A stretch of 60,234 nt of DNA. It comes from Thioalkalivibrio sulfidiphilus. Lineage in GTDB: Bacteria > Pseudomonadota > Gammaproteobacteria > Ectothiorhodospirales > Ectothiorhodospiraceae. The translations under genes were made by a program, and so were the position numbers. Position 1 is the first letter of the stretch. Every line of letters begins with the position of its first letter. Positions 45,804 to 53,595 of this stretch are shown piece by piece. The DNA lies in NCBI RefSeq assembly GCF_000377945.1, contig NZ_KB898941.1, positions 1 through 60,234 on the forward strand, read 5' to 3'. The notes beneath the pieces are model-generated. The model worked only from the letters and a program-made list of their open reading frames with translations. It searched no databases and had not been told where the DNA came from.

Positions 45804-46352
45804 CTATTGCGTTTCCCGACGAGCCTTACGTCCGGGGCGTTTCGGTGCCAATGACTTTCCGGTAAGCGCTTCGAGTTGTTCTACGAAGGCCGCGCTACCG
45901 AGTGGCCTTCCGGTGCGGGTGTGTCGAGCGATGTGCTCTTGCTCTTCAACCGGGTCATGGGAAAGATAGGCCGACCAGTCGCCGACCCTGTCGATCATCG
46001 GCTGCACCTTGACCAGGCGGTCATCCTGACCTTCCATGTGGGCCAACGCACTCGACCAGCGCCAGTCGGCAGGCTGTCGACAAAGCCTGGCCTTCACCGG
46101 GTTGAGCTCGACATAGCGAACCGTCGCAAGCAGGTACTGCTCATCCATGACAAATGAGTGAAAGCGCTCCTGCCAAAGATGTCCCCGCCATCCATTGCGA
46201 AAGTTGATGCGGCGCGTGTAACGGCGATGCACCTCGCCAAGAGCAGCGCGCAAGCCATCCTCATGCTGTGGAACCATCACGAGATGAACGTGGTTAGGCA
46301 TCAGACAGTAGGCCCAAATCTCTGTTTGGGTTGCTTCGGTGAACTCCGCCAT
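45804..46352 (-). pseudogene. REP-associated tyrosine transposase (RAYT), 5'-truncated
   Basis: 182 residues of a Y1/HUH transposase. The HUH pair is in AYCLMPNHVHLVMVP, WQERFHSFVMD follows, and the candidate nucleophilic Tyr is in ATVRYVELNPVKARL. Family members start about 40 residues earlier with a conserved YHVxxRGN region, missing here. In frame upstream the homology can be followed only to DYIDL; before that the DNA becomes the repeat GACCCCTTTTCC and then an in-frame TGA inside the 23-bp dyad. The gene is therefore cut at its 5' end by the repeat block. RAYTs move REP/REPIN hairpins. Whether the shortened protein is active is doubtful. Confidence 0.82.
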
Positions 46353-46380
46353 GAGATCGATGTAATCGGAAAAGGGGTCG

Positions 46381-46429
46381 GAAAAGGGGTCGGTGACAAA
46401 TGATTCTCATTTGTCACCGACCCCTTTTC
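46381..46429. repeat. Perfect 23-bp dyad beside the RAYT gene
   Basis: GAAAAGGGGTCGGTGACAAA (46381-46400) plus TGA faces its exact complement 46407-46429 around a 3-nt loop TTC. It is the longest uninterrupted palindrome near the transposase and has REPIN-like form. Confidence 0.85.
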
Positions 46430-46459
46430 ATATTCTGTCACCGACCCCTTTTCATATTC
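46412..46459. repeat. Two exact tandem 24-bp repeats
   Basis: The 24-bp unit beginning TGTCACCGACCCCTTTTC occupies 46412-46435 and again 46436-46459 without change. Together with two GGAAAAGGGGTC copies at 46368-46391 it forms a small repeat cluster at the truncated end of the RAYT gene. Confidence 0.85.
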
Positions 46460-46473
46460 TCCGTTTTCAGAGT

Positions 46474-47001
46474 CTACGCCAACGCCCCCCAAGATAGGCG
46501 CGCAACATAAGGCACCAGAACCAAAACGGTTATAATGAAAATGTGGAATAACCACATGTCGTGAAAACTCTTAGGTGGGAGTACAGAAACGACTTTTCTT
46601 AGTTCGTGTTCTGGTACCGGAAATCTCGCTGCAAGACACCTAGAAACAACATACCCCCTAAACCAAAACCATAGAACCAGAACCGCGGCCAATAACTTAA
46701 TTGAGGGGGTCTCTAGAATCTCAAAGTGCTGAATAATGACAAATTGAAGGACGCCGACTCCAACCAGTAAAGGCGCAAGCGCGCGAGTGGGACCGGTTAG
46801 CACATTGTCAAGGCAAACCAGATAAGTTGATATTGCGACAGACATAACAAATAAAAAAGCACCAAACAAAATCAACCAGGCAATCTTTGATATAAGAGGA
46901 GAATCCAAGAAAAAGAATGATATAAATTGCCAAATATATATAAATAATAAGAAAGCTGCGAACAAATCTATTCCGACTAGAAAGAGTTTACGAGTATCCA
47001 T
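46474..47001 (-). CDS. Small AT-rich membrane protein, candidate immunity partner
   Basis: 175 residues from the ATG at 47001 (182 from 47022). At least four hydrophobic segments are visible: LFLVGIDLFAAFLLFIYIW, IAWLILFGAFLFVMSVAIST, IKLLAAVLVLWFWFRGYVV and DMWLFHIFIITVLVLVPYVA. I do not recognise a family. Base composition is clearly lower in GC than the rest of the window, and codon use differs from housekeeping genes here. It overlaps the 3' end of the transglutaminase-like gene by 25 bp, so translation is coupled. Position, size, membrane character and composition match an immunity gene for the variable end of the upstream protein, but a simple accessory membrane protein is also possible. 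Confidence 0.6.
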   Translation of the reverse strand: MDTRKLFLVGIDLFAAFLLFIYIWQFISFFFLDSPLISKIAWLILFGAFLFVMSVAISTYLVCLDNVLTGPTRALAPLLVGVGVLQFVIIQHFEILETPSIKLLAAVLVLWFWFRGYVVSRCLAARFPVPEHELRKVVSVLPPKSFHDMWLFHIFIITVLVLVPYVARLSWGALA

Positions 47002-49916
47002 GAAAATATGATTCCAAACCATTGCACGATGACTGCCACTGGCACAGCAAATGGCAGTATGCCAAGGCCTCCCAGTATGGCTTGAGCGAAGTTGGCCCGG
47101 TTAAAATCATCAAAACTATCCGAAGCGTTAATCGCGTTGATCCACATGGCAGAGTTTATAAGTTCCCAAGCAAGCAGCAGCAACCCCAACCAAAGTGCAC
47201 CACCAAGTATCAAGAGTGCGCCTATTATGAGGCCCAGAGCAGTAATGCCAAAGGCGACGAGGAAACCACCATCAAGAAACCCCCCATTCCCCCCACCCCC
47301 AATCTTCCAAGCCCCCGCCCCTGTCTGCGGGTCGAAAATAACATACCCCGCCCCGCTCCACCCCGGCACGCTGATCGGGTCGGTGTGCACGATCACTTCC
47401 TTGCCCACCGCCAATGCAGCGCGGATCTCGTTCATGGTCAGGCTGTTCTGACGGATGTGCGGCAGGGCCTCGGCCTGGTTGGCCCGGGTAATATGATAGA
47501 TCCTCTGGCCCTGTTGCGCGGCCTTCTGCAGCGCCTTGACCGCCGAGACCGCCTCGCCGGGGTTCTCGGGCGTCACGAACATCTGCTCCGGCACGGCGTG
47601 CTCCAGGGCGGAACTCAAGGCACCGAGCTGGAAGTTGAAGTGCTTCCAGGTCTCATGGCCCTGCCCATCAACGCTTGAGACGTGCGCCACCCGGTCCAGG
47701 TCCATCTCCACGCCGCCGGGGGTGATGCTTCTCGGAATACCGAAGAAATAGGTGACATTGGGCACATAGCCGTAGGTCCCCACCGAGGTGGCCAGCTGGA
47801 AGTGGCTCTGCTGCGTCAGGGCGGACAGATGGCCCAGGGCCTGGTACTGGGCGAAGTAGCCCAGCAGCCCCGCGTGGAACATGTCCCCCAGCAGGTCTTC
47901 TCTGGTCAGGCCCCCAAGCAGTGCCTCATTCTCGGATTCGAGGATGTCCCGGGTCTGTTCCAGGCGCGCCTGTACCTCTTCCAGGCTGCCCACCGCCACG
48001 CTGCCGCCGATCACGCCCACCGCCAGGTAGGAGCCGGCCACCACCTTGTTGGGGTAGTGGCGGGTGCCGTGCACCGGGTCCCGGACGCTGTAGCGGAATG
48101 CCAACTCCTCGCCCAGGCGCATGCGGGGTCCGGTGAGCACCGTTTCCCCTTCCACCTTGAGCTCGGGCACCACCTGGATGAGATAGGCCGGGATGCTGGA
48201 GGGCAGCTGGCTGATGTCGGTGATCTCGCCCTCCGGCAGCAGCGCAATAAGGGCGTCTTCATCGGCCTGGGTCGCGGGGCGGAACGAGAGGGTGATGCGC
48301 GCATTGTTGACCTGGGCCCAGGGGAAGCTGGTCTGGGCCAGGGGATCGCCCAGGATGTCGGCTCCGAGGCCGAAGCTGATGCGCGGCTGCAGCACCTGGG
48401 GCAGGGCCGCGTAGCGCACGCCTTCAACAGCCCGTGGATAGGGCAGTCCGCTCGGCAGGATCGGCTCCTCCCGCACAATGACTTTGCGCCCGCCGATAAC
48501 CTCGCCCACGGTGGGTTCGTGCATCTGTTCGATGTACGCCTCCAGGGCCTGACGGGCATCTTCCTGCGCCGACTCAAGCAGGGTTGGATCGAGCCCCTGG
48601 ACCCAACCCTCGGATTCGTTGACGGCACCGCTTTGTAAAAAGCTGTCGGTCAGGGCTTGGGCGTCGATCCCGGCGATGGCCGCCACGTCCAGTCCTTCCA
48701 GGAATTCGTATTGCTTGAAGCTCGCATCCAGGGCCAGCCAGGTGTCGGCGCTGCGCATCACCGCGCCCCGCGAAGGCAGGAAGTCGATGGCCGCCTCGAC
48801 CCAGACATGCTCCATGCGCACATGGGTCACACGGCCGCCCTGGATGAGCCCTGTCAAGGGGATGCCACCGGAGGCGGCATAGTCCATGGCCTCCTCGATG
48901 TTCTGGAAACCACCCGCCCAGTTGCGGAAACGGTCCTCGGGCACCTCGATGGTGCCGTGGACATAGCGGGCGGGCACGTTCGAGGCACGTAACAGGGCCA
49001 CGAGCAAGCCGGCGATGTCCATGGCGTTGCCCCGTCGCGCCGACAGCGTCAGATCGCTGTCCTGCACAGCGCCCCAGGTGGGTAGCCATTCGACGTTGTT
49101 GCGCACCCAGTGGTAGATCTCCACCGGATGGTAATTCAATTCCTCGGCCTTTGCCCGGATCGCCGGACTGAGCCGGATCTCGATGGTTTCATCCAGGTAG
49201 GCCGGATCATCGGCGCCGGGGAGCAGATCGTAGGTGTAGCCTTCCAGGCCCGCCCATTGTGCCAGCGGGTTATCCAGGAGCCCCGCCCCCAGGAAGCCGT
49301 CCCGGTCTTCCCGCGGTATGTTGTCAGGGTTGGGCCGCTGTGGACGATGGGGCAGTTGCTCCGGGTCGAAGGGATGTTGGGAACGCTCCATCTGCCGGGC
49401 TGAGAGACGCCGCTCGGCACGTTCGATGCGGTCGCGCAGTTCGCTTTCCGCTTCGATGGTTTCGATGCCGGTGAGGTCCTCAAGCAGGGACCTCATCTCC
49501 TCCTGGTAGGCGGCCACCGTTTCGTGATGCCGGGCGACGATCTCGCCGGGAACACCACGCGCCTGCAGACGCGCCTCGATCTCATCAAACTCGCGCAGAA
49601 TGTCCCGGTCCAGGGCGGCGATCTGGCGGCGCAGGTCGGCGAGCGCCCGGCGTTCCGCGGCAATAGCCCGGCCTTGGCCGACACCCCGTTCAGCGGCGCG
49701 CAACACCTCTCGGGCCTGACGCAGCGAGGCCGCCAGGAGCTCCCCCTGGGTCGGTGCCCTGACACGCTCTTCCTGATGCCTGTGGGACTCGGTATGTAAC
49801 GCCGCGGCCAACGGCTGGGTGATCAGCATGGTGAATGCAACGATCACCATCGTCGCCACCGTTCGACAGAACAGGGCGTGCCGGAAGATCAATGGAAAAC
49901 CTGCTGTGGTGCGCAT
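46977..49916 (-). CDS. Exported transglutaminase-like protein with variable hydrophobic C-terminus
   Basis: 979 residues. Signal peptide about 1-39; coiled-coil region 55-180 (EVLRAAERGVGQGRAIAAER); transglutaminase-like core about 250-410. In the core, RRGNAMD (295-300) stands where active enzymes have G-x-C-x-D, so the catalytic Cys is Ala298; His370 (MEHVWVEA) and Asp397 (LALDASF) are kept. A middle region of unknown fold follows. Residues 846-878 (PISVPGWSGAGYVI, FDPQTGAGAWKIGGG) resemble a junction before the C-terminal 100 residues, which are hydrophobic (FLVAFGITALGLIIGALLIL and FAVPVAVIVQWFGIIFSWIL) and AT-rich in DNA. I infer a surface protein with an exchangeable tip. It is the third gene of the exported operon; an overlapping membrane-protein gene follows. 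Confidence 0.72.
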   Translation of the reverse strand: MRTTAGFPLIFRHALFCRTVATMVIVAFTMLITQPLAAALHTESHRHQEERVRAPTQGELLAASLRQAREVLRAAERGVGQGRAIAAERRALADLRRQIAALDRDILREFDEIEARLQARGVPGEIVARHHETVAAYQEEMRSLLEDLTGIETIEAESELRDRIERAERRLSARQMERSQHPFDPEQLPHRPQRPNPDNIPREDRDGFLGAGLLDNPLAQWAGLEGYTYDLLPGADDPAYLDETIEIRLSPAIRAKAEELNYHPVEIYHWVRNNVEWLPTWGAVQDSDLTLSARRGNAMDIAGLLVALLRASNVPARYVHGTIEVPEDRFRNWAGGFQNIEEAMDYAASGGIPLTGLIQGGRVTHVRMEHVWVEAAIDFLPSRGAVMRSADTWLALDASFKQYEFLEGLDVAAIAGIDAQALTDSFLQSGAVNESEGWVQGLDPTLLESAQEDARQALEAYIEQMHEPTVGEVIGGRKVIVREEPILPSGLPYPRAVEGVRYAALPQVLQPRISFGLGADILGDPLAQTSFPWAQVNNARITLSFRPATQADEDALIALLPEGEITDISQLPSSIPAYLIQVVPELKVEGETVLTGPRMRLGEELAFRYSVRDPVHGTRHYPNKVVAGSYLAVGVIGGSVAVGSLEEVQARLEQTRDILESENEALLGGLTREDLLGDMFHAGLLGYFAQYQALGHLSALTQQSHFQLATSVGTYGYVPNVTYFFGIPRSITPGGVEMDLDRVAHVSSVDGQGHETWKHFNFQLGALSSALEHAVPEQMFVTPENPGEAVSAVKALQKAAQQGQRIYHITRANQAEALPHIRQNSLTMNEIRAALAVGKEVIVHTDPISVPGWSGAGYVIFDPQTGAGAWKIGGGGNGGFLDGGFLVAFGITALGLIIGALLILGGALWLGLLLLAWELINSAMWINAINASDSFDDFNRANFAQAILGGLGILPFAVPVAVIVQWFGIIFSWILVNSF

Positions 49917-49959
49917 GGGAGTCGATCCCTCGAAATTAGCGTTTCATTCCGTTCGGAAA

Positions 49960-52900
49960 TCAGATCTCACCGGAGATCCCGTGAATCAGCCAGGAGAGAG
50001 CCTCCCGCAACTGTCGCGCCTCCGGCTCGTGAATCCGCGCAAGCCGGTCCGCTGCCTTCAAGAGGTGGAACACGGCCTTTTCCGGATCACCACGCTCATG
50101 GAAAGCGTAGGCCTGGTCCAACTTCTCAAGGACTCGTCCGTAATCCGCGTGAAACTCCAAGCGCCCGAGAAGCCCGGCCCGCACCTCATCGAACGATGGC
50201 GGCGGCGAAACCTGGAACCGGTACCGACTGGTGCGGTAGTCCACCCGTGCCACCCCCTCGCGCACCTCGATGGTTGCGCTGATCCAGGCATCCTCGACGT
50301 CGTCCGGCAGCAACCACCAGAACACCCGCTCCAGTTCCTCGCCGGCTGCAATCTCAAGGTCGAACATCACGGTGTACGGATCAAGCAGAACGCCCACCCC
50401 AGGATCCAGAAGTACCCCGTCGGCCGTCTCTAGGCTCAGGCGAATGGATGCCAGGTCACCCCGGTTGAGGATCCGCCAGTGGACCGGAACGGCCATCCCG
50501 GCGCGATGCAAGCCCGGTACCGGCTGGACGTACTCCAGGGCATCAAGCAATAGCCGGGCAAAGACGCCCTCGGCGCCTTGCGCGTAGGCCTGTGCCAGGA
50601 GATCAAATCCCGCCATCACAGTCCTGCCGGAACCGAACTGATGCACTGCCATGGCCGTGTGATCCCGTGGCCGTCCGCGACTCACCCTGTACTCGGCAAT
50701 CGGCACGGCACCCGCGAGCCGAAGCGCCAGGGACCGCTCACTGACCGGGAGGGCAGCCTCCGGCACAGAGATCGGCGCGCCTGGGACCGGCTCGATACCG
50801 GTCACTTCAGGCAACATGCCCACGATCTGGACTCCAAATACGTCCAGAGACCCGCCGTCCATCATCATCTGCTGGTTACGATGATCCCGGCCACCGGCCA
50901 TGACGACGCCTGCGCCCCCGTAGATCGCTTCGCGAAGCTCGCGCTCCACCTGCGGATTGAGAGCGACATTGGACGAAAGCAACAAGTAAACGCTGTAGCC
51001 GCCACTCCTCAGCTCTCTCGCGAAGGCTTCACGGTCGGTCACGATGGTGTGTAACCAGCCTGCATCTCGGAGCAGGGACGTCAGATAATCGCGTTGCTCG
51101 GCAACTCCGTCGGCTGACCACGTGAGTGCGCCTGCAAAGGTGAACGCACCCAACGCGGCCCCCACCTCGGGGTAATCGCCACACGCCGCCGGGACAAGAC
51201 CGGAGTCGTACTCGCTAACGGTTCCGTCGTCCTGCTGAACGGTGGCCAGCAATCGCAGGCGGTCTGCAAGCGCCTCACCGCCCTCGGTGGCCTCTACCAG
51301 CAGTCGAATGCCGTTCACCGTGAGGGCGTCGATACTGAGATTGGCCATTTGTCCGGCATTCTGGTCGACTGGTAACCCGTCTCCGACACGGACGGTCTCC
51401 ATGTCGTGCAGAAACCCTGACCCGTCGAAGAGGCTCACCTGCACGGTGTCACCCTGCATCAACCCGCCGGGCGGCATCAGATCCCACTGCATTCCGCTCA
51501 CGCCTTCACACTGATCCCTGCGTGGTATGTCCATCAGGACCAGAAGACGTCCCCGCTCACCCAACATCGGTGCGGATACGAATTTCTCCTCCACACGAAC
51601 GGCGGCATGACCAAGGACCCGGACCTCTCCCTGGATCTCGGCACTCAATACGGCCATCAGCACAGTACCCACGGGTTCGAGCACGAACCAGGAGCCGGTC
51701 AGGCTGGCGACCCCGTCACGGGGCAGGTCCAAGGTCTCCGACCAGCTCGCCAATTCCTGCTCGTTCTCGGGATCCAGCAACGTGAGCGTCACCGGAAGAT
51801 CCGCCACGGCATCATTGCCGTGATTACTCAGCTGTGCCTCCAGGTACAGCGTCTCGCTGCGCAATACAGGATCGGGCGCAACCGACACGCTTCCGGAAAG
51901 ACCTGCACCTGTTTCACTGGTAGACAACACCTCGAACTCGGTACCGGTGACAGCACGGGTCACCCCGTCCGCATCACGAACCGTGAGAACGACCTGATAG
52001 TCGCCGGCAGGCGCGGGTCCCAGTGGCATGGACCGGACCACGTCCTGTTGGCTGCCCGGCATCAGCGTGCGTAATGCCAGTTCGTCACTCCAGATCCGAC
52101 TGCCGCCAACATCCAGCACATCCAGGCTCGCTGTATGGCCCTCCAACTGCAGGTTCGGTGCGGTATTACGGAAGCGGGCGGTAATTACCACAGTTTCCAG
52201 AGGCTCGTAGACCGCCTGATCCGTATTCACCGAGGCGCCGATCCCGGTGTCCTCCGGCACATCGATTCTAAACACTGAGACCACTTCGTGATTGGATGCA
52301 CCGTCTTCTTCAATCAACCTGAGCACGACCTCGTAATCACCGGCATACAGGCCCGAGGTATCGATCAGGCGCGGCGTCACGGAAACGAGCGTGCCGGCAG
52401 CCACATCCAGGGCATCGATACCCGGCAGCACCGCCACTACGTTGCCGGCAGCATCTCGAACTTCAAGAGTTGCGGTAGCCGTCGCGTCCACGGCGTCAAG
52501 GTTCGTGATATCGACGAAAACATTCACCACCTCGCCAGGGAGGTAGCTGCTATGGTCCGTGGACAATACGATGTCAAAACCGGAAGGCAGGACGTCAACG
52601 CCTTGCGGGCCCAGGAGGCGGGTATGTTCACGACCCGTGAGATCCGTGTAGGTAATCACCACCTGGTCCACAATCGGCCGATGTTCGCCAGGCTGTGGAT
52701 CCATGACGGTGACGTCGAAATCGAGATCCTCAAGGCGCCCTATGGTGAACGTTTCGAAGAACCATTCGATCTCGATGCGGTCCGCAATGGTTTCCACCCG
52801 CTCGGGTTCGACAGCAAAAGAGTCAGGATCCAGCTCGATGCCGTCACGCGAAAGCGTGGCTAGGACTGTGACATTCCGATAATCCGGGTCACCACCGATG

Positions 52901-53595
52901 GGTTGACCTCCGATCATTACACCGTCGAACGCCAGGCCGGATTGAAACGCGGTATCCGACCAGTTGACCACTCCAAACTCCAGTACGTAATTGCCCTCCT
53001 CCGGAAACACGTAACTGGAATGAACCCAGCCGGTATAGCCACACCCGCCACTCCAGCAGCGACCCGAATCACCCCCAAGCGGACTCCATCTTGGCCCGCC
53101 TCGGATGATCTCCACGCTCTCCGGCGTGAGCTGCGCCTCCACCTCCGGCATACCAAAACCGGGCACGATGCTGCCCGTCGAGCGGGTGCGCGCAGTGAAC
53201 AAAAGTGCGACCTGTTCCATGGACTCATCCAGAACCCTCGCCCATGCGTAATCGGCAAACCCCGCACCATCGGAAGTCACATAATTGAAGTGAAAGACCA
53301 GTTCCTCTCCGGACTGGGCGGAAAACAGGGGTGAACGCAGCCGAGAGCCGTTGGTGCCACCGATTCCAGGCAAGGTTGCACCACGAAAGCTGCTCCCGGT
53401 CGTTGCCACCCAGCCGTACTGGGCCGCCCCCGTGGGCGACAGGGTGACCACCCCGTCCTCCGGGGAAGTGCCGCAGTTCCCCTCGCAAGTCCATCCGCTT
53501 GGGATCCCGTTCTCGAATCCGGCGCCCGGAACAGCGGTCGAGAGACACGCGAGCAAGGCCAGCAACGCGATGCGCATCCATACGGATCGTGTCAT
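49960..53595 (-). CDS. Large exported protein with Ig-like repeats and amidotransferase-like domain
   Basis: 1211 residues with a signal peptide (MRIALLALLACLSTAVPGAG). Residues about 25-235 look like a jelly-roll/MAM-type beta domain (FENGIPSGWTCEGNCG to LAFDGVMIGG) with several Cys. About 340-670 are three or four CARDB/Ig-like beta modules, each opening like YLPGEVVNVFVDITNL or YEPLETVVITARFRN. About 835-1020 is an alpha/beta domain with the look of a class I amidotransferase/ThuA fold (GYSVYLLLSSN, GAGVVMAGGRDHRN, GSGRTVMAGFDLL), without an obvious Cys-His-Glu triad. The end (1135-1205) is a helical hairpin. The start ATG follows GGAGGA and overlaps the previous stop (ATGA). Function unknown. 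Confidence 0.72.
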   Translation of the reverse strand: MTRSVWMRIALLALLACLSTAVPGAGFENGIPSGWTCEGNCGTSPEDGVVTLSPTGAAQYGWVATTGSSFRGATLPGIGGTNGSRLRSPLFSAQSGEELVFHFNYVTSDGAGFADYAWARVLDESMEQVALLFTARTRSTGSIVPGFGMPEVEAQLTPESVEIIRGGPRWSPLGGDSGRCWSGGCGYTGWVHSSYVFPEEGNYVLEFGVVNWSDTAFQSGLAFDGVMIGGQPIGGDPDYRNVTVLATLSRDGIELDPDSFAVEPERVETIADRIEIEWFFETFTIGRLEDLDFDVTVMDPQPGEHRPIVDQVVITYTDLTGREHTRLLGPQGVDVLPSGFDIVLSTDHSSYLPGEVVNVFVDITNLDAVDATATATLEVRDAAGNVVAVLPGIDALDVAAGTLVSVTPRLIDTSGLYAGDYEVVLRLIEEDGASNHEVVSVFRIDVPEDTGIGASVNTDQAVYEPLETVVITARFRNTAPNLQLEGHTASLDVLDVGGSRIWSDELALRTLMPGSQQDVVRSMPLGPAPAGDYQVVLTVRDADGVTRAVTGTEFEVLSTSETGAGLSGSVSVAPDPVLRSETLYLEAQLSNHGNDAVADLPVTLTLLDPENEQELASWSETLDLPRDGVASLTGSWFVLEPVGTVLMAVLSAEIQGEVRVLGHAAVRVEEKFVSAPMLGERGRLLVLMDIPRRDQCEGVSGMQWDLMPPGGLMQGDTVQVSLFDGSGFLHDMETVRVGDGLPVDQNAGQMANLSIDALTVNGIRLLVEATEGGEALADRLRLLATVQQDDGTVSEYDSGLVPAACGDYPEVGAALGAFTFAGALTWSADGVAEQRDYLTSLLRDAGWLHTIVTDREAFARELRSGGYSVYLLLSSNVALNPQVERELREAIYGGAGVVMAGGRDHRNQQMMMDGGSLDVFGVQIVGMLPEVTGIEPVPGAPISVPEAALPVSERSLALRLAGAVPIAEYRVSRGRPRDHTAMAVHQFGSGRTVMAGFDLLAQAYAQGAEGVFARLLLDALEYVQPVPGLHRAGMAVPVHWRILNRGDLASIRLSLETADGVLLDPGVGVLLDPYTVMFDLEIAAGEELERVFWWLLPDDVEDAWISATIEVREGVARVDYRTSRYRFQVSPPPSFDEVRAGLLGRLEFHADYGRVLEKLDQAYAFHERGDPEKAVFHLLKAADRLARIHEPEARQLREALSWLIHGISGEI

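Noticed and set aside
46301-46555. An 84-codon minus-strand frame across the repeat cluster upstream of RAYT
   Set aside because: Its translation simply reads the repeats (KGSVTEYEKGSVT, PTPFPTPFP) and then another frame of the RAYT gene.
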